In this document: piece by piece, positions 53,975-63,302 of the stretch
Layout: the number at the start of each line of letters is the position of its first letter
How positions within the stretch are numbered: the stretch's first letter is position 1
Assembly (NCBI GenBank): GCA_048058975.1
Contig: JBLLNP010000003.1
Span: 124,001 to 188,000, forward strand
Reading direction: 5' to 3'
Source: RHLJ01 sp048058975
Lineage (GTDB): Bacteria > Bacteroidota > Rhodothermia > Balneolales > Balneolaceae
DNA: 64,000 bases
Program-made: the position numbers and the translations under genes
The notes under the pieces: generated by a model
Seen by the model: only the letters and a program-made list of their open reading frames with translations
The model's database searches: none
What the model was told of the DNA's origin: nothing

Positions 53975-54012
53975 AAAAAAGCCTCTTTCGATTTCTCAAA
54001 AGAGGCTTTTAA
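53975..54012. terminator. Bidirectional terminator between ridA-like gene and rpoC
   Basis: AAGCCTCTTT (53979-53988) pairs with AAAGAGGCTT (53999-54008) around a 10-base loop, flanked by A-runs and T-runs. It can end the plus-strand aminotransferase operon and the minus-strand rpo operon, whose last gene stops 21 bases away. Confidence 0.92.
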
Positions 54013-54032
54013 AAATTTCAGAATTCAGAAGA

Positions 54033-57000
54033 TTACTCTTCTCCTTCCACTGCTTCAGCATTGTCGCCACTCAGGGCTTCGAATACTTTTGCGACTTCGG
54101 CTGTATCGCCTTCTTCCATATCTTTCTTGGAACCAACAATAATATCGTTGTATTCGCGAAGACCCGTACCGGCAGGTACTTTATGGCCAACAACCACATT
54201 CTCTTTAAGACCACGTAAGAAGTCTTTCTTAGCTTCAATAGAAGCCTGTGTAAGAACTTTGGTTGTTTCCTGGAAAGAAGCCGCTGATAACCAGCTCTCA
54301 GTAGAAAGTGCTGCTCTCGTAATACCAAGAAGAATCGGTTTAGAGATGGCCGGTTCGGCTTCTCTGGTCTGGAGTTCTTCTTTTCCTTCTTTGATCAATT
54401 CGTTGTTAACATCACGAACTTCTCGTCGATCTAGAATGGTACCTTTTTTAAGTTCACTTCCACCAGCATCGGTGATTACAAACTTACCAATCAACTCATC
54501 GTTGCGAACATTCACTTCAAAACGATCTACTTTATCACCTTCCAGGAACATCGTATCGCCCGGATCGGTGATTTCCACTTTCTGCATCATAGTGCTTACG
54601 ATAACCTCAATGTGCTTATCGTTGATTTTTACACCCTGTAGTCGGTAAACCTCCTGAATCTCGTTCACCAAATACGACTGTACCGCATAAGGCCCAAGAA
54701 TATTCAGGATATCCTGTGCAGGAATAGTTCCATCTGAAAGTGGCTGACCAGCTTTCACAAAGTCGTTAGACTGAACAAGAATATGTTTGCTGAGAGAGAT
54801 GAGGTATTTTTTCTCGTCGGTACCGTCTTTTGATTTAACGATTACCTCCTGAGAACCTCTCTTTCTTCCACCCATTTCCACAATACCGTCAATCTCAGAT
54901 ACGGCAGCAGGGTCGCTTGGAGAACGAGCTTCAAAAAGCTCAGTTACACGAGGGAGACCTGCCGTGATATCTTTCGATTTTGAAGTAGCACGTGGAATCT
55001 TAGCGATAACCTGTCCTGAAGATACTTTTTCTCCGTCTTCTACAACGATATGGGTATCAACCGGAAGTGTACTTTCCCTTAAGATATCGCCTTTTCCTTT
55101 CATTACAAGTGTAGGAACAAGCGTACGATCTTTCGAATCAATAATTACTTTTTCACGGTGACCGGTTTGAGCATCGGTATCATCAGTAAAGGTTACTCCT
55201 TCAATAATGTCTTTGTACTCAAGAGTACCGTCAATTTCAGAGAAGATAAGTGCGTTGTATGGATCCCACTTACAGAGCTGAGCTCCTTTTGGAACCATAT
55301 CGCCTTCTTCAACCATCATTTCGCAACCGTAAGGTACATTGTAACTGATAAGGACTTTGCCTTCATCGTCAACAATCTTCAATTCACCTGCACGGCTTAG
55401 CACTACGCTATGCTCTTCTTCACCATCATCATATACAACAACACGGATGTTTTCGAATTCAACTTTACCATCGAATTTTGCCTTGTGTTGTGAATCTGCT
55501 TCAAGACGGGAAGCCGTACCACCCACGTGGAAGGTACGAAGTGTAAGCTGAGTACCAGGCTCACCAATAGACTGAGCCGCGATAACACCTACAGCCTCAC
55601 CTTTCTCTACTACTGTTCCACGGGCAAGGTCACGTCCATAACATTTGGCGCATACACCACGTCCGGTTTCACAGGTAAGTACAGATCGGATATCTACCTC
55701 TTCGATTGAAGTTTCAGCAACTTTCTTAGCTACTTCTTCATCAATCATTTGGTTGGCTTCACAAATCTGCTCATCAGTGATTGGATCAACGATATCATAA
55801 AGAGAGAATCGACCAATGATACGATCTTCCAATCGCTCGATGATATCTTCATTGTCTTTAAGAGCAGCCATCTTAATACCACGAAGGGTACCACAATCTT
55901 CTTCAGTGATGATTACATCCTGAGAAACGTCTACAAGACGACGAGTAAGGTAACCCGCATCCGCCGTTTTAAGAGCAGTATCGGCAAGACCTTTACGTGC
56001 ACCGTGCGTAGAGATGAAGTACTCAAGTACTGTCAAGCCTTCTTTGAATGAAGAAAGAATTGGGTTTTCGATAACCTCATTTCCTTGCTGCATAGAACTC
56101 TTTTGAGGCTTCGCCATCAATCCACGCATACCACCAAGCTGTCGAATCTGTTCTTTCGAACCTCTCGCACCGGAATCAGCCATCATAAATACAGGGTTGA
56201 ATCCTTCACGGTCATCAGCAAGAGCCTGGAACAAAGTTTCAGATACCCGGTTAGTAGTGCTTGTCCACTTATCAATAACCTGGTTGTATCGCTCATTATC
56301 AGTGATGAAACCCATTTCGTAGCGACCTTGAATATCGGTCACTTCGTCTTTGGCTCCGTTAATTAAATTCGCTTTAGCATCCGGAATGATGATGTCTTCA
56401 AGAGAGAATGAAAGGCCACCAAGGGTAGCGTTTTCGTATCCAATTTTCTTCATATCATCAAGGAAAGCAGCTGTTCGAGCAGTACCACATTTTCCATGAA
56501 TATCACCAATCAGAATACGAAGCTCTTTCTTACCAAGTGTTTTGTTGATGAAACCCATTTCGTTCGGTACGATCTCATTAAAGAGTACTCGTCCCGTAGA
56601 AGTTTTGATCACTTCTGAAACAGTTTCACCATCTTCGTTGGTAGTCTCAATTCGAACATTGATTTTCGCATGAACGTCTAATCTGTCCTGATCGAAAGCA
56701 ATGATTACTTCACCGGGAGATGCAAAAGTCTTTCCTTCTCCACGCTGGCCACTTCTTGGCTTTGTAAGATAGTACAGACCCAAAATCATGTCCTGAGAAG
56801 GAACTGCAATCGGCCCTCCACTTGCAGGGCTCATGATGTTGTGCGAACCAAGCATCAATACCGAAGCTTCGAGTACCGCATCATGGCTTAATGGCAAGTG
56901 AACCGCCATCTGATCACCGTCAAAGTCGGCGTTAAACGCCGTACAAGCTAACGGGTGAAGACGAATTGCTTTTTCCTCAATAAGTACCGGCTGGAACGCC

Positions 57001-58343
57001 TGAATACCCAAACGGTGAAGCGTTGGAGCACGGTTCAACATTACAGGGTGTCCATCGATCACATTTTCGAGAACTTCCCAAACTACCGCGTCTCTGCGAT
57101 CAACAACTTTCTTCGCGCTTTTCACGGTTTTTACATAACCGCGCTCAATCAAGCGACGAATGATAAATGGTTTGTACAGCTCAACCGCCATTTCTTTTGG
57201 AAGACCACACTCATGCATTTTGAGCTCAGGTCCAACCACAATTACAGAACGGCCTGAATAATCAACACGCTTACCAAGAAGATTTTGACGGAAACGGCCA
57301 CTCTTTCCTTTCAGCATATCTGAAAGTGATTTTAGTGGACGGTTGTTGTTCCGTACCGCGTTTGATTTTCTGGAGTTGTCGTAAAGAGAATCAACAGCTT
57401 CCTGCAACATGCGCTTCTCGTTACGGAGAATCACATCCGGAGCTTTGATGTCAATCAGTCTTTTAAGACGGTTGTTTCTGATGATTACACGACGATACAG
57501 GTCATTCAAATCCGAAGTCGCAAAACGACCTCCTTCAAGAGGTACAAGCGGACGTAATTCCGGTGGAATTACAGGAATAACACTCTGACACATCCACTCA
57601 GGACGGTTTTCAGTGTGTTGTGCCGCTGAACGGAATGATTCAATTACCTGAAGGCGTTTTAATTTCTTTTTCTTACGCATCTGTGAAGTTTCGTGCTTCA
57701 CTTCATAGCGCAACTGGTATGCAAGATCGTCCAGATCAAGATCAGCAAGCATGGCCGCGAGAGCATCCGCACCTTCTTTTACGATGAATTTGTCATCATC
57801 GTCATCATCGAGGTCGTAGTTGTCCTCAGGAAGTTGATCCATGATATCGTACTTCTCTTCCTCTGAAATCAAATCGCCTTTCGCATAGCCTAAATCACGG
57901 GCAAGACCCGGATTGATGATTACGAATGTCTCGTAATACACGATACGATCAAGGTTCTTTGAAGAAAGACCAAGAAGGTAGGCGATTTTGTTAGGCAGAG
58001 ATTTAAAGTACCAGATGTGAACCACAGGCACAGTCAAAGTGATGTGTCCCATTCGCTCACGTCGAACTGCTTTTCTTGTAACTTCAACACCACAACGATC
58101 ACAGATAATGCCTTTGTAACGGATACGCTTGTATTTACCGCAATGACATTCGTAATCCTTAACCGGTCCGAAAATCTTTTCGCAGAAAAGACCGTCCATC
58201 TCCGGCTTAAAGGTTCTGTAGTTGATGGTCTCTGGTGTTAGTACTTCACCATGAGAGCGTGATAAAATAGTTTCAGCAGAAGCAAGGGATATTCCAATGC
58301 TTTTAAAGTCGTTCGTTACTGCTAATGTTTGTGTAATTGGCAA
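54033..58343 (-). CDS. rpoC: DNA-directed RNA polymerase beta-prime subunit
   Basis: The 1436-residue product is the catalytic core subunit of RNA polymerase. The first zinc site has cysteines C66, C68, C81 and C84. The active-site magnesium motif NADFDGDQM is at residues 471-479. The second zinc site is in LTCETGRGVCAKCYG. An acidic insert (about 177-186, poly-Asp) is present. The start is a TTG at 58343 preceded by a strong GGAGGA site, with no nearby ATG. It follows rpoB by 31 bases and ends at the bidirectional terminator. Confidence 0.98.
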   Translation of the reverse strand: MPITQTLAVTNDFKSIGISLASAETILSRSHGEVLTPETINYRTFKPEMDGLFCEKIFGPVKDYECHCGKYKRIRYKGIICDRCGVEVTRKAVRRERMGHITLTVPVVHIWYFKSLPNKIAYLLGLSSKNLDRIVYYETFVIINPGLARDLGYAKGDLISEEEKYDIMDQLPEDNYDLDDDDDDKFIVKEGADALAAMLADLDLDDLAYQLRYEVKHETSQMRKKKKLKRLQVIESFRSAAQHTENRPEWMCQSVIPVIPPELRPLVPLEGGRFATSDLNDLYRRVIIRNNRLKRLIDIKAPDVILRNEKRMLQEAVDSLYDNSRKSNAVRNNNRPLKSLSDMLKGKSGRFRQNLLGKRVDYSGRSVIVVGPELKMHECGLPKEMAVELYKPFIIRRLIERGYVKTVKSAKKVVDRRDAVVWEVLENVIDGHPVMLNRAPTLHRLGIQAFQPVLIEEKAIRLHPLACTAFNADFDGDQMAVHLPLSHDAVLEASVLMLGSHNIMSPASGGPIAVPSQDMILGLYYLTKPRSGQRGEGKTFASPGEVIIAFDQDRLDVHAKINVRIETTNEDGETVSEVIKTSTGRVLFNEIVPNEMGFINKTLGKKELRILIGDIHGKCGTARTAAFLDDMKKIGYENATLGGLSFSLEDIIIPDAKANLINGAKDEVTDIQGRYEMGFITDNERYNQVIDKWTSTTNRVSETLFQALADDREGFNPVFMMADSGARGSKEQIRQLGGMRGLMAKPQKSSMQQGNEVIENPILSSFKEGLTVLEYFISTHGARKGLADTALKTADAGYLTRRLVDVSQDVIITEEDCGTLRGIKMAALKDNEDIIERLEDRIIGRFSLYDIVDPITDEQICEANQMIDEEVAKKVAETSIEEVDIRSVLTCETGRGVCAKCYGRDLARGTVVEKGEAVGVIAAQSIGEPGTQLTLRTFHVGGTASRLEADSQHKAKFDGKVEFENIRVVVYDDGEEEHSVVLSRAGELKIVDDEGKVLISYNVPYGCEMMVEEGDMVPKGAQLCKWDPYNALIFSEIDGTLEYKDIIEGVTFTDDTDAQTGHREKVIIDSKDRTLVPTLVMKGKGDILRESTLPVDTHIVVEDGEKVSSGQVIAKIPRATSKSKDITAGLPRVTELFEARSPSDPAAVSEIDGIVEMGGRKRGSQEVIVKSKDGTDEKKYLISLSKHILVQSNDFVKAGQPLSDGTIPAQDILNILGPYAVQSYLVNEIQEVYRLQGVKINDKHIEVIVSTMMQKVEITDPGDTMFLEGDKVDRFEVNVRNDELIGKFVITDAGGSELKKGTILDRREVRDVNNELIKEGKEELQTREAEPAISKPILLGITRAALSTESWLSAASFQETTKVLTQASIEAKKDFLRGLKENVVVGHKVPAGTGLREYNDIIVGSKKDMEEGDTAEVAKVFEALSGDNAEAVEGEE

Positions 58344-58374
58344 GGGTTTTTCCTCCGAATTTTATTAACAGTGA

Positions 58375-61300
58375 TTAGTCTAAATGGATTTCAAGACCGA
58401 GACCCATAAGCTCCCGGAGTAATACCTTGAATGATTCCGGAACGTCTCCATCAGGAAGGTTTTCACCTTTTACAATGGCTTCATAAACTTTGGAACGCCC
58501 TTTTACATCATCACTTTTTACAGTGAGCATTTCTTTCAGGATGCTGGAAGCACCATATGCATACAGTGCCCAAACCTCCATCTCACCAAGTCGCTGGCCA
58601 CCAAACTGAGCTTTACCGCCCAATGGTTGCTGCGTAATAAGCGAGTATGGCCCGATAGAACGGGAGTGCATCTTATCCTGAACCAAGTGATTCAGTTTGA
58701 TCATGTAGATGTAACCCACAGTAGTTTTCTGAGAGAATGGCTCTCCGGAACGACCATCGTACAGGTTAACACGTCCATCTTCAGGAAGTCCTGCCGCGCG
58801 AAGCTGTTCTTTTACATCATCCATACTTGCGCCGTCAAAAACTGGTGAAGCGAATGTTGTTCCTAACTTTTTAGCAGCCCATCCGAGAATGGTTTCATAA
58901 ATCTGACCAAGATTCATACGAGAAGGTACACCAAGTGGGTTGAGACAGATGTCAACCGGGGTACCATCTTCCATAAATGGCATATCTTCAACAGGTACGA
59001 TCTTAGCAACAACACCTTTATTACCGTGACGGCCTGCCATCTTATCACCCACCTGAAGTTTACGCTTCTTAGCGATATAAACTTTGGCTTTCTGGATGAT
59101 TCCCGGAGGAAGCTCGTCTCCTACCTGAATCGCAAATGTTCTACGCTTAGCTTCGCTATCAATTTCACGACGAAGCTCTCTGTAATTGTGGAACAACAGT
59201 TTTACATGCTCAACGAGATCTTTATCTGTTGCCCAGTCAATGTTTTCATTGATGTTTACAGGATCAATTTCTTCGAATACAGACTTCTTGTATTTCTCAC
59301 CTTTCGGGATCAGCTCAACATTGCTATAATCAAGAACGCCCGGAGATGTTTTGTCTCGAAGTAGCGAGTACATCTTGTCGGCCCATTGCTGGTTCAATTC
59401 AGCCAGTTTCTGGGAATGACGCTCTTGCTCCTGCTCAACACGCTTTTTCTCTTCTTTTCTTGAAACAAGTTCATCACGTTTTCTGCTGAAAAGCTTAGTG
59501 TTGATTACTGTACCTGAAACGCCCGGAGGTGTTTTCAGAGAAGCATCTTTTACATCACCGGCCTTATCACCAAAGATTGCACGAAGAAGTTTCTCTTCAG
59601 GAGTTGGATCCGTTTCACCTTTAGGAGTGATTTTACCCACAAGAATGTCTCCCGGATTGATTTTCGCACCAATGCGAATCATACCCTGCTCATTCAAGTT
59701 ACGGGTTGCTTCTTCACTAACATTAGGGATTTCGCGGGTTAGCTCTTCTTCACCACGCTTGGTATCACGAACTTGTTGTTCAAATTCCGTTACGTGAATA
59801 GAAGTGTAAATATCTTCCTGAACGATTCGCTCAGAAATTACAATCGCATCCTCGAAGTTATAACCTCTCCAAGGCATGAACGCTACAAGAAGGTTACGAC
59901 CAAGAGCAAGCTCTCCACCATCGGTAGAACAACCATCAACAATTGCCTGATCTTTTTTAACCTTGTCGCCTACTTTTACAATCGGGCGCTGGTTAGTAGC
60001 TGTATCCTGGTTAGTTCTTGTGAACTTCTCCAAGTTGTAGGTTTTAATACCACCATCAAAATAACAGTGCTGCTCAGTCTCAGTTCGGTCGTATTTAACA
60101 CGAACTTCAGTTGCACTTACATATACCACTTCGCCATCGGCTTCTGCAGTAATAATTGCACGTGAATCACGAGCGGCACGATGCTCCAGACCGGTTCCAA
60201 CCACAGGCGCTTCCGGACGAAGCAGTGGAACGGCCTGACGTTGCATGTTCGAGCCCATCAATGCACGGTTTGCATCATCATGCTCAATAAATGGAATTAA
60301 AGCTGCTGCCAACGAGGTAATCTGGTTGGTAGCAACGTCCATGAATTCGATTTCCTCTTTCTTTGCATTCGAGTAGTTACCCTCACGCATTCTGGAGAAA
60401 ACCATTTCATTTTTAAACATTCCTTTGTCGTCGAGCTCAGCGTTCGCCTGCGCGATTACTGTTTCGTCTTCCTGCTCGGCAGCAAGATACTCAACCGACT
60501 TACTCACTTTACCATCTTTCACTTTGCGGTACGGAGTCTCAATAAATCCGAAGTCGTTCACTTTCGCATGAATACAGAGCGAAGAAATAAGACCAATGTT
60601 CGGGCCTTCCGGTGTTTCAATCGGACAAAGACGACCATAGTGAGTGTAGTGAACGTCACGAACCTCGAAACCGGCACGCTCACGAGTAAGACCACCAGGA
60701 CCAAGTGCAGACATACGACGCTTGTGCGTCAACTCAGCAAGTGGGTTGGTTTGATCCATAAACTGAGAAAGCTGATTGGTACCGAAGAAGGTGTTAATCA
60801 CGCTCGAAATAGTACGCGCGTTCACCAAATCCTGAGGGGTAAGCTGCTCAGCGTCGCGAGAGTTCATTCTCTCTTTAATAGTTCTGGCCATACGAGCCAA
60901 ACCAATTGCAAATTGCTGCCCAAGTTGCTCGCCTACAGTTCGAATACGTCTGTTACTTAAATGGTCAATATCATCAACCTGAGACTTAAGGTTTTTAAGA
61001 CGAATCACTTCTTTGATGATCGCTACGATATCTTCTTTAGTCAAATACTGAACATCCGTGGCATCAAGGCGAAGTCGTTTGTTCAATCGGTAACGACCTA
61101 CTTCACCAAGATCATATTTTTTATCGCTGAAGAATAATCTTTCAAGAATAGCACGAGATGTTTCCGGATCCGGCATTTCTCCGGACCGGATTTGCTGATA
61201 CACTTCACCAAGTGCAGAGTGCTCATCCCATGTAGGATCTTTTCTAAGCGTGTTCATTACAACAGAACGCTCAGATTCTTCAGCAGAAATTTTCTGTACA

Positions 61301-62199
61301 AGAACGGTTTTTACATCCGCTTCCTTCAACATTCCGTAGTCATCTTCTGTTAGTTGATGATCACGTTCGAATACAATCTTTCTGTTGAGAGCCTCGGCTA
61401 CTTCACCGGTTTCATCGTCAACAATTTCCTCCATTTCTTCGACGATGATATTCTGAGCAAGTCTCTGACCTACAAGCTTCTTGTTGTAATCAGGCTTACT
61501 TCCGAATTTAATTTCATCAGAAAGCTCGAACAAACTTAACAGCTCGATATCAGAAGAATAGCCTAAAGCTCTTAATAGCGTAGTGGCAGGTATCTTTTTC
61601 TTTCTATCGATGTAAGCCCAAAGAACGTCACGGATGTCAGTAGTAAATTCAATCCAAGATCCTTTAAATGGAATAACTCGTGCGGAATATAACTGAGTAC
61701 CATTCGGGTGAACAGACTGGCCAAAGAATACACCGGGTGAACGGTGCAGTTGGCTTACGATTACTCGTTCAGCTCCATTAATAATGAAAGTACCACGATT
61801 GGTCATCCACGGCAGGTCTCCTAAGAACACTTCCTGCTCGATGGTTTCGCTTGCTTCGTCACTATCATCTACAGATGAAAGGCGTAGCTTCGCTTTTAAT
61901 GGTACCGAATATGTTAGCCCTCGATCCTGGCATTCTTTAATTGTGTAACGGGGCACGTCAACATTGTAATAAAGAAATTCAAGAATGTGAGTCTCTCTTG
62001 TATCCTGTATAGGAAAATTCTCATTGAAAATTCTTTGCAGCCCTTGATTTGCACGTTCATTTGGTGCAATATCGAGTTGAACGAATTTTTCAAAAGACTC
62101 TAATTGGATATCCAGAAAATCCGGATAGTCTAAAACATGTTGTGTGCGCCCAAAAGATTGGCGTTCCGTATTTGGAATAATTTGCATCTTCTTGCTCAA
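58375..62199 (-). CDS. rpoB: DNA-directed RNA polymerase beta subunit
   Basis: The 1274-residue product forms the polymerase catalytic cleft with RpoC. Landmarks are the N-terminal FGRTQHVLDYPDFLDIQLES, the rifampicin-pocket region FFGTNQLSQFMDQTNPLAEL with THKRRMSALGPGGL, VVGTGLEHRAARDSRA, KVGDKMAGRHGNKGVV near the C-terminus, and a C-terminal LMGLGLEIHLD. The start is a TTG at 62199, with an AGGAGAGG site six bases upstream. An ATG four codons later would be 18 bases from that site. A small hairpin covers the site and start. It lies 135 bases downstream of rplL. Confidence 0.98.
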   Translation of the reverse strand: MSKKMQIIPNTERQSFGRTQHVLDYPDFLDIQLESFEKFVQLDIAPNERANQGLQRIFNENFPIQDTRETHILEFLYYNVDVPRYTIKECQDRGLTYSVPLKAKLRLSSVDDSDEASETIEQEVFLGDLPWMTNRGTFIINGAERVIVSQLHRSPGVFFGQSVHPNGTQLYSARVIPFKGSWIEFTTDIRDVLWAYIDRKKKIPATTLLRALGYSSDIELLSLFELSDEIKFGSKPDYNKKLVGQRLAQNIIVEEMEEIVDDETGEVAEALNRKIVFERDHQLTEDDYGMLKEADVKTVLVQKISAEESERSVVMNTLRKDPTWDEHSALGEVYQQIRSGEMPDPETSRAILERLFFSDKKYDLGEVGRYRLNKRLRLDATDVQYLTKEDIVAIIKEVIRLKNLKSQVDDIDHLSNRRIRTVGEQLGQQFAIGLARMARTIKERMNSRDAEQLTPQDLVNARTISSVINTFFGTNQLSQFMDQTNPLAELTHKRRMSALGPGGLTRERAGFEVRDVHYTHYGRLCPIETPEGPNIGLISSLCIHAKVNDFGFIETPYRKVKDGKVSKSVEYLAAEQEDETVIAQANAELDDKGMFKNEMVFSRMREGNYSNAKKEEIEFMDVATNQITSLAAALIPFIEHDDANRALMGSNMQRQAVPLLRPEAPVVGTGLEHRAARDSRAIITAEADGEVVYVSATEVRVKYDRTETEQHCYFDGGIKTYNLEKFTRTNQDTATNQRPIVKVGDKVKKDQAIVDGCSTDGGELALGRNLLVAFMPWRGYNFEDAIVISERIVQEDIYTSIHVTEFEQQVRDTKRGEEELTREIPNVSEEATRNLNEQGMIRIGAKINPGDILVGKITPKGETDPTPEEKLLRAIFGDKAGDVKDASLKTPPGVSGTVINTKLFSRKRDELVSRKEEKKRVEQEQERHSQKLAELNQQWADKMYSLLRDKTSPGVLDYSNVELIPKGEKYKKSVFEEIDPVNINENIDWATDKDLVEHVKLLFHNYRELRREIDSEAKRRTFAIQVGDELPPGIIQKAKVYIAKKRKLQVGDKMAGRHGNKGVVAKIVPVEDMPFMEDGTPVDICLNPLGVPSRMNLGQIYETILGWAAKKLGTTFASPVFDGASMDDVKEQLRAAGLPEDGRVNLYDGRSGEPFSQKTTVGYIYMIKLNHLVQDKMHSRSIGPYSLITQQPLGGKAQFGGQRLGEMEVWALYAYGASSILKEMLTVKSDDVKGRSKVYEAIVKGENLPDGDVPESFKVLLRELMGLGLEIHLD

Positions 62200-62216
62200 A
62201 AGGAACCTCTCCTTTT
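62198..62216 (-). promoter_or_regulatory. Hairpin covering the rpoB ribosome binding site and UUG start
   Basis: On the minus strand AAAAGGA (62216-62210) can pair with TCCTTTT (62204-62198) around a five-base GAGGT loop. This 7-bp stem holds part of the AGGAGAGG ribosome binding site and the first two bases of the TTG start codon. It is A-U rich and would be only weakly stable, but it could tune rpoB translation. Confidence 0.45.
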
Positions 62217-62236
62217 AGTTGAAGGGTGATTGTACA

Positions 62237-62263
62237 GTAAAAACCCGTGATAACTCAGGGGTT
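62237..62263 (-). terminator. Weak terminator-like hairpin upstream of rpoB
   Basis: AACCC pairs with GGGTT (62263-62259 and 62246-62242) around a 12-base loop, followed on the minus strand by a short U-run. The stem is only 5 bp, so any termination would be partial. It lies between rplL and rpoB, where attenuation lowers rpo expression relative to ribosomal proteins in E. coli. Confidence 0.35.
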
Positions 62264-62281
62264 AAGTGATATAGACGCCAA

Positions 62282-62311
62282 TAGCCAATGCCGTTTTCAC
62301 GACATTGGCTA
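62282..62311 (-). promoter_or_regulatory. Thirteen-bp GAAA-capped hairpin between rplL and rpoB
   Basis: On the minus strand TAGCCAATGTCGT pairs with ACGGCATTGGCTA (one U-G wobble) around a GAAA tetraloop. No U-run follows, so it is not an intrinsic terminator. It sits 24 bases after the rplL stop, in the place where E. coli has an RNase III processing site, and is a candidate for RNase cleavage or transcript stabilisation. Confidence 0.6.
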
Positions 62312-62334
62312 CCAACGAAATGTAAACAAAGTGC

Positions 62335-62715
62335 TTATTTGAGCTCTACAGTAGCTCCAGCTTCTTCAAGCTTGCTTTTGATCTCTTCAGCTTCTGCTTT
62401 AGATACAGCTTCCTTAACAGTGTTAGGGGCACCATCTACAAGTTCTTTAGCTTCTTTAAGACCCAGGCCAGTAATACCGCGTACTTCTTTAATTACAGCG
62501 ATTTTCTTAGCGCCAGCTACAGTTAGTACTACGTCAAACTCAGTTTGCTCTTCTCCACCAGCAGCGTCTCCACCACCAACAGCAGGTCCAGCAACAGCTA
62601 CAGCAGCAGCTGCAGGTTTAATTCCGTAGTCGTTTTCTAGAACTTGTGCAAGTTCATTAGCTTCTTTGATAGTTAGGTTGACAAGCTCTTCAGCTAGTTT
62701 GTTAACGTCAGCCAT
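62335..62715 (-). CDS. rplL: 50S ribosomal protein L7/L12
   Basis: The 126-residue stalk protein recruits translation factors. The N-terminal dimerisation domain (LAEELVNLTIKEANELAQVL) is followed by an alanine/glycine-rich hinge (about 34-58) and the C-terminal domain with FDVVLTVAGAKKIAVIKEVR and GLGLKEAKELVDGAPNTVKE. The ATG is preceded by a GGAG site. It follows rplJ by 49 bases, as expected for the conserved stalk operon. Confidence 0.98.
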   Translation of the reverse strand: MADVNKLAEELVNLTIKEANELAQVLENDYGIKPAAAAVAVAGPAVGGGDAAGGEEQTEFDVVLTVAGAKKIAVIKEVRGITGLGLKEAKELVDGAPNTVKEAVSKAEAEEIKSKLEEAGATVELK

Positions 62716-62764
62716 TTTTATCTCCAGTTGTTTTTTTAGTAAAATTCTTAGTTGATATAAGGGG

Positions 62765-63289
62765 TTATTTTTCGCCTTTTTCAGCGATTGCTTTTACAGC
62801 ACCGACAAGGTTAGATCCCTGCGCGTTGATTGCACCAAGTACATTCGACATTGGGGCGGCAAGTAAACCAAGGATATCGCCAATGATCTCGTTTTTCGAT
62901 TTCATTGAAGCGAGTGCATCAAGCTTATCTTCTCCGTAAAACTCACCATCAACGATGGCTGCTTTAAACTGAGGCTTGTTGTTATTTTCCTTGATAAAAT
63001 CTTTTAAAACCTTTGCAGGTGCAGATAATTCTTCTTCAACAAACGCGAATGCATTTTGCTCATTCAAAGAAGGAATTACGGAATCATATCCGCCTACCTC
63101 TTCCATAGCAAGTTTCATCAGTTTGTTCTTATATACTTTGAAGAAGACATTTCCCTTACGAAATGCACCACGCAGCTTATTAGCTTCAGCCACAGACATT
63201 CCTGAATAGTTGGTAACGTAAATTGCGTTAGCGCTATTCAGCTTTTCTGTGATTTCATCTATCACTGCTTTCTTTTCGGCAGTTGGCAT
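62765..63289 (-). CDS. rplJ: 50S ribosomal protein L10
   Basis: The 174-residue protein anchors L7/L12 dimers to the ribosome and, in E. coli, represses its own operon. Landmarks are the N-terminal EKKAVIDEITEKLNSANAIY, SGMSVAEANKLRGAFRKGN, a KVYKNKLMKLA helix and the C-terminal stalk-binding helix (VLGAINAQGSNLVGAVKAIA). A strong AGGAGG site precedes the ATG. Only 13 bases separate it from rplA, so any L10 leader site would have to lie in the rplA coding end. Confidence 0.97.
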   Translation of the reverse strand: MPTAEKKAVIDEITEKLNSANAIYVTNYSGMSVAEANKLRGAFRKGNVFFKVYKNKLMKLAMEEVGGYDSVIPSLNEQNAFAFVEEELSAPAKVLKDFIKENNNKPQFKAAIVDGEFYGEDKLDALASMKSKNEIIGDILGLLAAPMSNVLGAINAQGSNLVGAVKAIAEKGEK

Positions 63290-63302
63290 AATTTAATTCC
63301 TC

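Noticed and set aside
54061..62000. Many plus-strand frames opposite rpoC and rpoB
   Set aside because: They lie antisense to strongly conserved polymerase genes and show no family motifs.
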